Shown piece by piece: positions 1 through 9,152 of a DNA stretch of 64,000 bases. The stretch is from CAVSVP01 sp963731125 (GTDB taxonomy: Bacteria; Pseudomonadota; Gammaproteobacteria; Competibacterales; Competibacteraceae). Under the pieces are notes generated by a model. The model was not told where the DNA came from. It searched no databases and worked only from the letters and a program-made list of their open reading frames with translations. The stretch is taken from NCBI GenBank assembly GCA_963731125.1, contig CAVSVP010000007.1, positions 558,001-622,000 of the forward strand, given 5' to 3'. Positions within the stretch are counted from its first letter, which is position 1. Each line of letters begins with the position of its first letter. A program made the translations under genes and the position numbers.

Positions 1-1
1 C

Positions 2-1135
2 GCCCGGCTGCAGAGAAACTATGACCTGATCCTGGTGGAAGGGGCCGGCAGCCCGGCGGAAATTAATCTCCGGGATAACGATATCGCCAACATGGGTTTC
101 GCCGAGGCGGTGGACTGTCCGGTCTGGCTGGTGGGCGATATCGACAGAGGCGGCGTGTTTGCCCAGTTGATGGGAACGCTGGCCGTGCTCGCGCCCAGCG
201 AGCAGGCCCGGATCCGGAGCTTTATTATTAATCGCTTTCGCGGTGATCTCGCCCTGCTCGAGTCGGGCCTGACATGGCTGGAGCATGCAACGGGTAAGCC
301 GGTGCTGGGTGTACTGCCATATCTTCAGGGGCTTCATTTGGAAGCCGAAGATTCCCTTTCCCGGGCGCCGGGGACGATCAAGGAAAAGGGCGGCCTGAGA
401 GTTGTGGTGCCGGTGCTTGCCCGCATTAGCAATCATACGGACCTGGATCCCCTGCGCCTGCACCCCCAGGTGGAGGTATGCTGGGTGCGTTCTGGCGACC
501 CTTTTCCGCCGGCGGATCTGATTATTCTGCCGGGCAGCAAGAGTACCCGGGGAGATTTGCAGCGCTTGCGGAAACAAGGCTGGGACCAGGCCATTTACCG
601 GCACTTGCGTTACGGCGGCAAACTCATCGGTATCTGTGGAGGATTTCAGATGCTGGGCTGCACGGTGCACGATCCTGAAGGTTTTGAGGGTGCACCCGGC
701 GCTAGCCCGGGTCTGAATTTATTAGACCTGGAGACGACACTAACGCCCCAGAAACAATTACGGCGAGTGGAAGGGTGCCTAGCGCTGGAGCAGGCTCTAG
801 TAACCGGCTATGAAATTCACATGGGCGTCACCGTCGGGTCTGCGCTGGAGCGTCCGGCGGTACATCTGGCAGAGCACACGGACGGGGTGATCTCTGCGGA
901 TAATCAGCTGATTGGCACCTACCTACATGGTCTATTCGATGCCGCGCCGGCGCGGGATGCTTTGCTGCGCTGGGCAGGGCTCGCCGTGCAGGAAGCGCCG
1001 GATTATCGTCTGCTTAGGGAGGCCGGCATCGAACAATTGGCGGATGCGGTGGAAACTTATCTGGATCTAAGCGCTTTGGCAGTTATTTTAGAAGAGAAAT
1101 ATGCGCATGCCAGTGCTTGCGGGCGACTTGATTAA
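2..1135 (+). CDS. cobQ: Cobyric acid synthase CobQ, 3' part (5' end outside window)
   Basis: Glutamine-dependent amidation of the corrin side chains to give cobyric acid in B12 synthesis (cytoplasm). The reading frame is open from base 2, so the gene enters from the left. The N-terminal part has the CobB/CobQ synthetase signature (YDLILVEGAGSPAEINL) and the C-terminal half is a class I glutamine amidotransferase. The nucleophile elbow reads GICGGFQMLG (Cys), with later YEIHMG and GTYLHGLFD supplying the conserved His regions. 377 codons plus stop are visible, and the full family protein is about 480-500 residues. Other cob genes (cobT, cobU) lie 52 kb away, so the pathway genes are split. Confidence 0.95.
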   Translation, partial: ARLQRNYDLILVEGAGSPAEINLRDNDIANMGFAEAVDCPVWLVGDIDRGGVFAQLMGTLAVLAPSEQARIRSFIINRFRGDLALLESGLTWLEHATGKPVLGVLPYLQGLHLEAEDSLSRAPGTIKEKGGLRVVVPVLARISNHTDLDPLRLHPQVEVCWVRSGDPFPPADLIILPGSKSTRGDLQRLRKQGWDQAIYRHLRYGGKLIGICGGFQMLGCTVHDPEGFEGAPGASPGLNLLDLETTLTPQKQLRRVEGCLALEQALVTGYEIHMGVTVGSALERPAVHLAEHTDGVISADNQLIGTYLHGLFDAAPARDALLRWAGLAVQEAPDYRLLREAGIEQLADAVETYLDLSALAVILEEKYAHASACGRLD

Positions 1136-1219
1136 GCCAGGGCTTCACGGCCAGTGGATGTGACAACAATGTCCCAAAATAGAGCTAGGATGTGTCAAGA
1201 CGACAGTGGCAGATCGTTT

Positions 1220-2740
1220 TTAGCAGGCAAGACCTGCATCGAACCGCTGTTTGCGGCGTATCGCTTGAGCATAGGCATATTCATATTGGTGCGCACTTTT
1301 CTCCCATGAGAAGTCCCGTGTCATAGCGCTCTCAATCATCGTACTTAGATGATGCGGCCGGTCGTAGTATGTGCTGATTGCCCATCCGACGGTATAATGC
1401 AGCGCCTGCGGCGACGGTTTCCAGAATTTAAAACCGGTTCCCTCGCCGGTTGCCTCATCATAGTTCTGCACCGTATCATCAAGTCCTCCCGTCGCATGGA
1501 CAATCGGCAGAGTGCCGTAGCGTTGTGAGTACATCTGGTTCAACCCGCATGGCTCGAATAAAGACGGCATCAGAAAGAAATCACAGCCGGCTTCGATCAG
1601 ATGGGCGCGCTTATCCTCAAAGCCGATATACGACCCGGTTTGTCCGTGGTAACGGCTCGGCAGATGCCAGAAATAGTCTTGGAGATGATGCGCACCACTG
1701 CCCAGGATCACAAACTGGATATGCATCTCCCGCAGAATCCCTTCGATCGCCTGAGCAATGAGATGGAAGCCTTTCTGCTCCACAAACCTGCCAATCGCAC
1801 CAATCAGTGCGACATGGTCGTCGACCGGCAGCTCGAATGTCCGCTGCAGGTGTCGTTTGCACTCCCGCTTACCCGCCAAATGGCGAGCGCAGAAGTGCGC
1901 CGGTAAGAGCGGATCGCGTTCGGGATCCCAGATGGCATAGTCAATGCCGTTGAGAATGCTAAGCAGCGCTTCTCCGCGTCGGGACAGATACGGTGCCAGG
2001 CCGAAGCCGCCAAAGGGTTGGGTAATCTCATCGGCGAAGGTCGGGCTCACCGCCGTCACGATGTCGGCGTAATAAATGCCGCCCTTGAGGAAATTGACTT
2101 TACCATAAGATTCTATTTTTTCTTCCGTGAAATTCTGCCGGCCTAGCCCAAGATAGTCGTAGCAGTTGGCCGGATAGATTCCCTGATGTGCCACGTTATG
2201 GAGGGTGAGAAGGGAGGCGGCACCACCAAGCACGGGATCATTCCAATGCCAGATCTTCAGATAACCCGGAGCCAGTGCGGTCTGCCAATCGTTGGCGTGT
2301 ACAATATCGGGCTGAAAACCGATATCTTTGCAAAGTTGCAGCGCCGCCCGGGTGAAAAAACCGAACCGCACCGGGTTATCAGCGTAATCCTGCATGCTGG
2401 CATCATGATACAGCCCCCACCTGTCGAAGTAGAGCTGATGCTCGATCAGGTAAACGGGTACTTCGGTATCTGTCTTAATCCCAAATACCGAGCACCATTC
2501 TTCGCGGTTCCCCATCCACACTCCCATGGACTCCAGTACCCGCTCGGCATGCCAATACGCAAGATCGATAAGCCGGTAGTGGGGTATTACCACCCGTACG
2601 TCGTGCTCCAGCCGCTTCAGCGCACCGGCTAATGCCGCAACCACATCGGCCAATCCGCCGACTTTCGCATAAGGATACATTTCCGAGGCGACAATCAGGA
2701 TTCGATACTTTCCGCCGTGCTGCGGCTTGGTTCCATTCAT
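1220..2740 (-). CDS. glgA: Glycogen synthase GlgA (GT5)
   Basis: Transfers glucose from ADP-glucose (or UDP-glucose) to growing alpha-1,4-glucan. At 506 residues it is typical for the family. Near the N terminus it has the KVGGLADV nucleotide-sugar motif. The C-terminal Rossmann half has GRFVEQKG, and PSLFEPCGLNQMYSQRYGTLPIVHATGGLDDTV spans the catalytic glutamate loop. It is monocistronic and convergent with cobQ. The ATG at 2740 is preceded by a 570-base leader/intergenic region containing a strong minus-strand terminator-like hairpin (2919-2976), which could act as an attenuator or end an upstream RNA. The large GH15/phosphorylase-kinase-like gene at 16.5 kb is another glycogen-related gene here. 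Confidence 0.97.
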   Translation of the reverse strand: MNGTKPQHGGKYRILIVASEMYPYAKVGGLADVVAALAGALKRLEHDVRVVIPHYRLIDLAYWHAERVLESMGVWMGNREEWCSVFGIKTDTEVPVYLIEHQLYFDRWGLYHDASMQDYADNPVRFGFFTRAALQLCKDIGFQPDIVHANDWQTALAPGYLKIWHWNDPVLGGAASLLTLHNVAHQGIYPANCYDYLGLGRQNFTEEKIESYGKVNFLKGGIYYADIVTAVSPTFADEITQPFGGFGLAPYLSRRGEALLSILNGIDYAIWDPERDPLLPAHFCARHLAGKRECKRHLQRTFELPVDDHVALIGAIGRFVEQKGFHLIAQAIEGILREMHIQFVILGSGAHHLQDYFWHLPSRYHGQTGSYIGFEDKRAHLIEAGCDFFLMPSLFEPCGLNQMYSQRYGTLPIVHATGGLDDTVQNYDEATGEGTGFKFWKPSPQALHYTVGWAISTYYDRPHHLSTMIESAMTRDFSWEKSAHQYEYAYAQAIRRKQRFDAGLAC

Positions 2741-2918
2741 GATGATATTGCTCTCGACTTGGGCATTGTTGCTTTTAGTTCCGCGTCGATAACATACGTC
2801 GCCCTAAAGTGCAACGACAAAGTTTAAGATTCTGTTGCTTTAGTCACCGAATCATCAAATTTGCCGTTCAGAGGATTGACCCAAAGAGTAGAAGAGCGTT
2901 GTCAAGAATGACAGTTGC

Positions 2919-2976
2919 AAAAAAAGGCTCTCCCGACTCTGGAAAAAAATTCTTCACAAAAGTTTCGGGAGAGCCT
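2919..2976 (-). terminator. Strong rho-independent terminator or attenuator upstream of glgA
   Basis: Perfect 12-bp inverted repeat AGGCTCTCCCGA (2925-2936) / TCGGGAGAGCCT (2965-2976) with a 28-nt loop. Read on the minus strand, the stem is followed directly by a run of T residues (2919-2924). It lies about 180 bases upstream of the glgA start, in the same orientation. It may end the Sel1-gene transcript, end a small RNA, or serve as an attenuator in a glgA leader. Confidence 0.75.
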
Positions 2977-3124
2977 AAAAGGCCGAGCCGCCTCACTCAG
3001 CCTTGACGACGTGGAGAATCCATCACCTCTTCTTTTAGTCTTAACGTAAGTTTGGTGTTGACCGCAATGCGTATAAATACCTACATGTGCCCCATGAACG
3101 CGCTCATGAACGCCAAAATCATAG

Positions 3125-3151
3125 AAAAGCCCGGCACGACGCCAGGCTTTT
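3125..3151 (-). terminator. Candidate bidirectional terminator hairpin
   Basis: AAAAGCC and GGCTTTT arms, extended by a CGG/CC pairing, enclose a short loop. Each strand ends in a short T run. The position 160 bases past the stop of the Sel1 gene suits termination of that minus-strand transcript. Confidence 0.5.
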
Positions 3152-3313
3152 ATGCCGAGAAAACTTCCAAAATGAGCGCTGAGGCGCCGGGCTGGGAAAT
3201 GTCGCCGGCAGCGCACCGGAAGTTGCGCGGTAGCGCGAATCCCTGCCGAACGGCAGGGTTGGGCAGAGACCACGTCTAGCCTGGACCGCTAGCGTCTGGC
3301 TGGTGCAAGAGGT

Positions 3314-4072
3314 CTATTGATAGGGAGCAACATAACTTGCCGAGTAAACCGGTAGAAGTTTATTGACTCGCTCCCGTCGTTCATCCGTGATTAACTTCTT
3401 GAGTCGGCTTTGTAAGATTTGTGCTTGCGGATTGCCTTGCTCCGCGGCCAGCGCCACCCAGACATAGCCGATGGCCACATCTTGCTGTACACCGCGACCA
3501 AGACAGTACATCAACCCAAGGCTAAGTTGGGCCTGGTTTCCGCCACGTTCCGCCGCCCGGTGGTACCAGTGCAATGCTGCCTGGATATTCCGTGAAACAT
3601 CCTGACCTGTTTCATAAATCGCCCCGAGGTTGGTTTGTGCCGGCACATTGCTTTGCTCAGCCGCTTTGCGGTACCACTTGGCGGCTTCTTGGGTATTCTG
3701 CGTCACACCATAGCCACTGTCGTACAGAAGGCCCAGATTAAACTGCGCTTCGGCAAGTCCCTGTTTTGCCGCTAGCCGATACCAGCGTATTGCTTCATCG
3801 ATATTTTGGGGAACACCGCGACCTTGGGCGTATCTGACGCCCAGATTGAACTGCGCCTTGATATGTCCTCGTTCTGCCATTGACCGTAAACGCTTCGCCG
3901 CTTCCTGCTCAGCTTGAGTTTTAGCCTGTATTTGTGCGGCAAAGTCCTTTAGCGCTGTAGCGGTAGAATCGGTGTGCAGGCTCGTGTCATGGGTTTCAAA
4001 GGCAATGGTTTGGTTGACAAAAGACGTTACGCTAAGCATCAACGTAGCGAGTCCAATTTTCCAAAGGTCCAT
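3314..4072 (-). CDS. Secreted Sel1-repeat protein
   Basis: 252 residues. An N-terminal hydrophobic stretch (about residues 5-24, ending ...NQTIAFE) looks like a signal peptide, so the protein is probably periplasmic. From about residue 65 there are tandem 36-residue Sel1-like repeats of the pattern AQFNLGxxYxxGxGVxxNxxEAxxWYRxAAxQG: four clear copies and a degenerate fifth. Such alpha-solenoids are protein-interaction scaffolds, and no catalytic motif is visible. It is monocistronic, with a DDE transposase gene starting upstream. The specific partner cannot be inferred. Confidence 0.85.
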   Translation of the reverse strand: MDLWKIGLATLMLSVTSFVNQTIAFETHDTSLHTDSTATALKDFAAQIQAKTQAEQEAAKRLRSMAERGHIKAQFNLGVRYAQGRGVPQNIDEAIRWYRLAAKQGLAEAQFNLGLLYDSGYGVTQNTQEAAKWYRKAAEQSNVPAQTNLGAIYETGQDVSRNIQAALHWYHRAAERGGNQAQLSLGLMYCLGRGVQQDVAIGYVWVALAAEQGNPQAQILQSRLKKLITDERRERVNKLLPVYSASYVAPYQ

Positions 4073-4137
4073 GATAGTTAATTTTTCCTAGTAGTAGATA
4101 TGATCACCGATTTTCATTCCGATAAATTAAGGTCTCT

Positions 4138-5874
4138 TCATGACACGGTTCCGGGCAGAAACTGGATATTCATGTCCATCCATGCCAGGTGAGTCGGTTG
4201 TGTCATCCACGGCAGCTCGAACAAGATTGGGAGGTGCGTTTTTTTGTTGAGTCGAACCGTTACGGTGTTGCCGTGAATAGTGATAGCCGCCCCATTTTCT
4301 AGGAATTTCCGATGGCTCGTCTCGACCGTACACTGCTCAAAACCCGGTAAGCCATTGGCCAGTTGACGGTAGAGATGATGGGCCAAGAGCGACAACGTGA
4401 GGTCAAGATCCACCTTGACGACAAGGGAAGACGAGGGACTATTGAGGTGAAACGCCACGATCTGCTCGGCGATTTCCTGTTCCACTAACCATCGCCGCGC
4501 GTACTTTTGCACCACGTGTTTAACCGGTAGTTCGAAGTCATTGGTGATCAAAAACGTCGGTTGCCGGCGCCCGTGATCGGTGAGAATGACTTGTCGAACT
4601 TCCCCTTGGTAATGGGGCAGCGTGCAGGTGCCATCGTGCACCCGCAGCGTCTGGTGTTTGCCCTTGGCGCGCGCCACGGACACCCGCTGCCAAGCTTCGG
4701 CGGGCAACGCCTCGACGCCCTGGAGCAACTGCTTACCGCGCCGGCGTAAGGTCAGAAATGTGATCCGCTCAGGACTTTGATTGAGCTGATCGAGATGGCG
4801 GTAAGTCGTGAGCTTCGAATCGAAGATGAGCACCTTGGGCGCGATCCCACGGCCCTGCTTCCAAAAGTCGACGAAGTCGAGCACCGCCGCGCTTTGATCA
4901 CGCTGTCGGATATCGGCGTTAGTATAAGCCAGGTGCCCCGTAGCGGAGTCCTGCACGATCAAGGCCAGGACACTCTTGAGCGCTTTCGCACGACTGCCCG
5001 ACCCGTGTTTTTCCAGCACACTCGCATCGCCCCAATGGGGAATCGTTTTGAAATCCAAATTGAATTCACCCGGCGCGCTGTCGTGTTGAAAACAGCGACT
5101 CAACTGCAGGAGAAAGCGCCGATTCATGGTCCGCGTGACCCGATAGGAATAGCTCGCCAGCGTCGTGGCTTTGGGTAACACGTTGAGCCCCGCAAATAGC
5201 CCCAACGCTCGATCCAGATTCCAGGCGGTGTCGTGTGACCAGCGCTGGGTGCCCATCAGCTTCAGCGCCAAGAGCGACAACACCGCTTGCACATCGCGGA
5301 TCTCGCTAGTCGAGGGAAACTGCGCCTGGGTAATCGCCGGCACGATCCCTAAGCGTTCGAGTAGCGGCAGAAAAACCAAGGGACCCGCTCCCGTGGTGGT
5401 GGTAAAGTCTTCGTCAGCGAGCGTCAGGGTAGCGCTGCGTGGCGCCGGTAAGGTCGGAGGCGGTTTCCCCGTCAGGCGCTGTTGGCGAGTGCGCTTCGGT
5501 AGCGGCGCAACGCCTTCGGTTTTCAAAAGCTGATCGATCGTATCCAATGACAGAGAGCCCCCCTGGGCCTCTAGCACCGCTTTGATATCGGTGATCGCAT
5601 AGTTGTGCTTGCGCAGCGCGATGATCTGCTCCACCAACGCGTCGCTGCGACGCCGCTGTTTGGGACCGGTTTTGGGTTCGACAAAAAAGGGATTGCGTCC
5701 CTGCCGAAGACGGCGCACAAACTCAACTCGCAGCTTCTTAAAGTACGAGACCGAGAATCCGAAGCGAGCGGCCGCTTCGGCCGCCGACAGTCTCTCCTGG
5801 TAGAAGGCTTTGAGCGCCTCGTATTGGCGCTGGCGGGCGCAACTGGGATGGCTAAAAAATTCCGTAGGCTCCAT
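4138..5874 (-). CDS. DDE transposase (IS4/IS1634-like superfamily)
   Basis: 578 residues. The N-terminal 60 residues form a helix-turn-helix (AAEAAARFGFSVSYFKKLR), followed by a second small HTH (about 70-120) and an RNase-H-like catalytic core. Candidate catalytic residues are Asp in FNLDFKTIPHWGD, Asp in VLIFDSKLTTY, and Glu in RRWLVEQEIAEQ. The gene looks intact. I searched the flanks (4073-4137 and 5875-6000) for terminal inverted repeats and found none I would defend, so element limits are not given. Family assignment within the DDE superfamily is tentative. Confidence 0.75.
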   Translation of the reverse strand: MEPTEFFSHPSCARQRQYEALKAFYQERLSAAEAAARFGFSVSYFKKLRVEFVRRLRQGRNPFFVEPKTGPKQRRRSDALVEQIIALRKHNYAITDIKAVLEAQGGSLSLDTIDQLLKTEGVAPLPKRTRQQRLTGKPPPTLPAPRSATLTLADEDFTTTTGAGPLVFLPLLERLGIVPAITQAQFPSTSEIRDVQAVLSLLALKLMGTQRWSHDTAWNLDRALGLFAGLNVLPKATTLASYSYRVTRTMNRRFLLQLSRCFQHDSAPGEFNLDFKTIPHWGDASVLEKHGSGSRAKALKSVLALIVQDSATGHLAYTNADIRQRDQSAAVLDFVDFWKQGRGIAPKVLIFDSKLTTYRHLDQLNQSPERITFLTLRRRGKQLLQGVEALPAEAWQRVSVARAKGKHQTLRVHDGTCTLPHYQGEVRQVILTDHGRRQPTFLITNDFELPVKHVVQKYARRWLVEQEIAEQIVAFHLNSPSSSLVVKVDLDLTLSLLAHHLYRQLANGLPGFEQCTVETSHRKFLENGAAITIHGNTVTVRLNKKTHLPILFELPWMTQPTHLAWMDMNIQFLPGTVS

Positions 5875-6135
5875 GCGAAGATACTATAATTAACTGAACA
5901 GTAAATCAATGTATTTTTGTTATAATTTAGAGGGAGACAACCTATTTCGAAAAAATACGTAGCTTAGCGCACTGTTTTAGGCTCTGATCAGATAAATGAT
6001 GGGGCCACGGCAGAAATCTGTTATGTCGCGATTTCGGCTAGCGTTCAACTATTAGGGTAGCCGTTATGAGAACGACTGGAACTCAAGTAACAACGAAACG
6101 TGGTTAGTTTCGCTTAGCATTGAGTTACCTGAAAT
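5875..6135. other. Non-coding DNA between two insertion sequences
   Basis: AT-rich upstream region of the minus-strand transposase (TATAATT-like stretches at 5885-5925), then 130 bases holding short hairpins such as CGAAAC...GTTTCG (about 6095-6114). No gene is visible. The left inverted repeat of the next element begins at 6136. Confidence 0.4.
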
Positions 6136-7574
6136 CCAGCGTTTCGGCTAAAATTGAGTCCAATTCTATTCTCACTACCCGCTGCACACTCGCCCATGCA
6201 AGTTGTCCGGAACTTATGCGCTAGTCTCTTCTGGTCTTCCCATCGCATTCAGGCCCGCAAAGATATGGTAAGCATAGAGCCTATCGGAGTCGACCTGTGC
6301 CCTGTTCCCAGAGCTGCCCCGAATGAGCTCTCGCGCTGACTTGGCGGTGAGATCCAAGAGGTTCCGCCTGAACCACGTCGCTCCGTGAGCCGCGAGTTCA
6401 ACATCGAGATGGCTCTTAGGAGCCACAGGGACGACTCCACGTCATCCTTGAAGTCCACTCCACTGTTACGCCACCTCGCCTTCGCCGTGCCATGCAGGCG
6501 GTTGTCATTGGGCGAAAGATGCTGATGCACGGGTGCAGGGTACGACACGTGCTTTGCGAACCCGAGCGATTCGAGAACACTCACGCCGCCCGGAAAGAAG
6601 GACTTCCCATTATCGCTGAAGACGACAACGTTGCGCGGGATCTGGTAGCGCGCAAAAAACCGGCGCAGAAGCCCGGCACTCTCGCTGGCATAGAGGCGGG
6701 TCTCGTTCTGCTCGGCGCCAATAGAGATGACGCGTTTCGCATGGATGCCGAAGCGTGCGAGAGCGTTCACGAGTTTGTCCCTCTCCTGGACCCACGCCTT
6801 GCGCCCGACACGATCGCGCCGGAATTTCCCATGGAACGTGAAGAGGACAGGCGGGGTACGGGTTACACCGTCGGACCAGACAACGGTGACGAGGCAGTTC
6901 GTGAACCGCGTGATCGCGGTGCTCGATTTTGGCTGAGCGCCACCAGCAGGCGCGTAGGTCAGGCGCCGATCGGTGCGGTGGCCCGTGAACGTGAAGTCGA
7001 CGCTTGCCAGGAGCCCCTTGAGGTCTCCCGCACGCTGTCGCTCGCTCTTCCACTCAAACATCATCTTCGCGAGCGCGTCGACGTCCACCGTGAAGCCGCT
7101 GATCTTCACCTGGGAAACCTTCGAACTGAAGCCAAGGGCATGCAGGTAGTCATGCGCCGTCGTCTGGGCAAGCTCCACACCAAAGGCTGACGCGCAGAAC
7201 GTCGAGAACGAGGCGAGCGAGACGACCTGGTTCGAGTCGTTCTGAGACAGGACCCAACCGGCTGCCATCTCGCCCTGCTCGTCGTCCAGAAGCGGCGCCG
7301 CTCCGCTGGCCTTCTCCGCCGTGAAGATCCTGCCCGTCGCCGCGTGGGCGTGCACCCAGCGGTCCAAAGACGACTTGGGCACCATGATCTCGGCGTCGGC
7401 GAGAACCTCACGAAAGACCGAGCGCGAGATCCCACGCACCTCCAGCGGGCCCACGAGGCGTGCAACGAGTTCACGCTGGTCTGTAGACAACTCTGTTGAC
7501 GGGTACTTGCGCTTCTTGGACATGGGGGGCTCTTCCGGCGAAAACGATAGACTCAATTTTATCCGAAATGCTGG
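6136..7574 (-). mobile_element. Insertion sequence with 25-bp terminal inverted repeats (IS630-like core)
   Basis: The left end (6136-6160) and the reverse complement of the right end (7550-7574) agree at 23 of 25 positions, sharing CCAGC and TAAAATTGAGTC. The trinucleotide AAT abuts both ends, a possible 3-bp target duplication. Total length is 1,439 bp with one transposase gene on the minus strand. It sits between the DDE transposase and the HAD phosphatase gene. Confidence 0.75.
6214..7523 (-). pseudogene. IS630-like transposase, frameshifted near C terminus
   Basis: The better start is the ATG at 7523 (MSKKRKYPS), preceded at 6 bases by GGAAGAG; an upstream in-frame ATG at 7556 lacks such a site. 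The protein has an N-terminal HTH region, then a DDE-type core: LLASVDFTF (first Asp), VVVFSDNGKSFF (second Asp), and HLSPNDNRLHGTAKARW where IS630/Tc1 proteins carry the third acidic residue. Around 6400-6425 the frame continues into a different one. The frame ending at 6214 (HGATWFRRNLLDLTAKSARELI and onward) reads as the natural C terminus, whereas the original frame runs on into unrelated residues to 6249. One single-base indel explains this. A programmed frameshift is possible but no slippery heptamer stands out. Confidence 0.7.
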
Positions 7575-7662
7575 AATAACAGAATGAAAATCGGTGATGA
7601 TTGGAAAAATGAGTCAGCGGAATATCTTAAGTGGTTGTTTCAATAACGTAATGATATTGTAA

Positions 7663-7681
7663 GGCTTTGCTTGGCAAAGCC
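7663..7681 (-). terminator. Hairpin downstream of the HAD gene
   Basis: GGCTTTGC-TTG-GCAAAGCC, a perfect 8-bp stem with a 3-nt loop, lies about 140 bases past the stop of the minus-strand HAD gene. The minus-strand T tract after it is weak, so terminator function is only likely. Confidence 0.45.
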
Positions 7682-7818
7682 GCTCTATCGTTAATGCTTT
7701 TCAGTACAGGCGTAAAGGTTTCCTGAAAATTCTGCCGTTCAAGTAATATCCTGCAACGGCAGCTTCAATCAGTTTAACAGAGGGGCCGGCTGTCGGTGAT
7801 TGGCCGCAACGATTTCCG

Positions 7819-8502
7819 TTACGCCGGCGGCGTTCTGATGCCGATCTCATCCAGATGGCGCAGCAGATCGGCCGGGTCTTCGTAAACGCGGTAAGCACCG
7901 GCCCGCTCGAGTTCATCCCGGCCATAACCACCAGCTAACAGACCTACTCCCAGCGTGCGAGCGCGCCGAGCGGCCAGCAGATCCCAGACGCTATCGCCGA
8001 CCACGACTGCGGCATTAACCTCTACGTTCAGGCGGCGGACGGCTTCCAAAAACAGATCCGGATCCGGTTTTGCATGGGGCACCTGATCGCGGGTCACCAC
8101 GGGTGTCGTATCGGGAACGTCGAGACTTTCCAGGTTGGGTTTGGCACTGGCAAGGCGCCCGCTGGTAGCAATGGCCCAGGGAACGCGCAATTCACTCAGA
8201 TAAGCGAGCAGCTGCCGTGCGCCGGGCAGGGGACGGACTTCTGCGGCACGCTTGCGGTAGGCTTCGGCATGCAGCTGTTGCAGGCGTTCCTGGAGTCCTT
8301 CGTCCAGCGCCCGATCGGTTTCGCGCAGCAAGGCTTGAGCAAATAAGCCGCCACTCATGCCAATCTTGCGGTGGATGCGCCAGACGGAGAGTTCGATACC
8401 CACTTGTCGTAACGCCTCATGCCACGCCAGTACGTGTTGATAGACGCTGTCTACTAGGGTTCCGTCTAGGTCAAATACTAAAGCCGTGGGTTTATCTATC
8501 AT
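7819..8502 (-). CDS. HAD-family hydrolase, phosphoglycolate-phosphatase-like
   Basis: 227 residues, a cytoplasmic phosphatase of the haloacid dehalogenase superfamily. Motif I is VFDLDGTLVDS (nucleophile Asp at about residue 10), motif II is WAIATSGR, motif III is the Lys region around VPHAKPDPDLF, and motif IV is VVGDSVWDLLAARRA. A helical C1 cap lies between motifs I and II, as in Gph- and beta-phosphoglucomutase-type enzymes. The substrate cannot be read from sequence. It is monocistronic, starting at ATG 8502 after an AAGAGAT stretch. Confidence 0.9.
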   Translation of the reverse strand: MIDKPTALVFDLDGTLVDSVYQHVLAWHEALRQVGIELSVWRIHRKIGMSGGLFAQALLRETDRALDEGLQERLQQLHAEAYRKRAAEVRPLPGARQLLAYLSELRVPWAIATSGRLASAKPNLESLDVPDTTPVVTRDQVPHAKPDPDLFLEAVRRLNVEVNAAVVVGDSVWDLLAARRARTLGVGLLAGGYGRDELERAGAYRVYEDPADLLRHLDEIGIRTPPA

Positions 8503-8584
8503 GGGTTATCTCTTGTGTAGGCGGTCTTACCGCAAGTTTAGGCTTTAGGTGATTTTTAGGAAAGAATTTACCCTATTGCTTTTT

Positions 8585-8616
8585 CGTAGCCTGGATGGAG
8601 CGCAGCGAAATCCGGG
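8585..8616 (+). repeat. REP-like short repeat (GTAGCCTGGATGGAGCGCAG type)
   Basis: The sequence beginning CGTAGCCTGGATGGAGCGCA and ending in AATCCGGG recurs, three bases shorter, at 54785-54812. The halves are imperfectly self-complementary (CCTGGAT / ATCCGGG). This is a short palindromic repeat of a type scattered through many proteobacterial genomes. Confidence 0.55.
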
Positions 8617-8647
8617 GCCTGTTTTGATATTTTTATATTTTATTTAG

Positions 8648-8827
8648 ATGCTAAGAGGCGTTGAAAATACCCTGGCGCGCAAGTTCTCTAAGCGATTTCT
8701 ATCTGGTGTTCTCGATGAGCAGAATCTTGTTGTGGGTGTGCCGGTCGATGTTCACGAGAAAAGACGTAATCGTAACAGTGAGTCAGAACTCAACGCACTC
8801 ATTGCAGCCGCCAGGACCTTCCCTTAA
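8648..8827 (+). CDS. Small ORF of unknown function, 59 residues
   Basis: ATG at 8648 to TAA at 8825-8827, reading MLRGVENTLARKFSKRFLSG and onward to ...LIAAARTFP. No clear ribosome-binding site and no recognised domain. Its stop codon lies inside the 9-bp target site of the IS4-type element, so it ends at the insertion point without being truncated. Removing the element would place the hairpin terminator at 15089-15115 about 60 bases after its stop, which favours a real transcription unit here. Alternatively it is chance coding or a gene remnant. Confidence 0.3.
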   Translation: MLRGVENTLARKFSKRFLSGVLDEQNLVVGVPVDVHEKRRNRNSESELNALIAAARTFP

Positions 8828-9152
8828 CGCACCCCATTACACACAACTCACTAACCGCTTGAAAAATTATGCATTTCGGACATTACCTGCACGGCAATGG
8901 CAAAATCTCGAATCCGCTGCAACCCCGTCCAAATTGCTTTTGGCCCGGGGGGACCATCATGTTTTCGTCCCAACCACCCGCCGAAGCCGGCGACCAAGGC
9001 GATCATCTCCCCCAAGGGAGGGAGGGTCGATTCAAAGTACAGATAATTTTATGCTATCATAAAGTTATCGAACAGCTTTGACTAACCTATTGAACGATCG
9101 GAGCCCCCCTTGATGGCCTATCACAGTCTAGTGCATTATTTATCCGAGTTAG

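Larger units (their letters stand above)
2741..3313. other. Intergenic region between glgA and the Sel1-repeat gene
   Basis: 573 bases without a convincing gene. Besides the hairpin at 2919-2976 it holds two other structures. One is AAAAGCC...GGCTTTT (3125-3151), symmetric enough to terminate on either strand. The other is an 8-bp stem CCCTGCCG-AA-CGGCAGGG (3241-3258). On the minus strand an 8-codon frame (MDSPRRQG, ATG near 3023) follows an AGAGGTG ribosome-binding-like stretch and ends just before the 2919-2976 hairpin, an arrangement like a leader peptide. No known riboswitch was recognised. Confidence 0.5.

Noticed and set aside
2902..3273. 123-residue minus-strand frame upstream of glgA
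   Set aside because: Runs through three hairpins including the terminator; no domain or ribosome-binding site.
3052..3279. Possible riboswitch (c-di-GMP or cobalamin) near the GlgA/Sel1 gap
   Set aside because: Hairpins are present but no conserved riboswitch core sequence could be matched by eye.
4073..6000. Terminal inverted repeats for the DDE transposase at 4138-5874
   Set aside because: Only weak matches (AAGGTCTCTTC versus AGGTTGTCTCCCTC) were found; too poor to set element limits.
8661..9062. 133-residue plus-strand frame
   Set aside because: Spans the target duplication, the left end of the IS4-type element and the antisense of its transposase C terminus; not a single biological unit.
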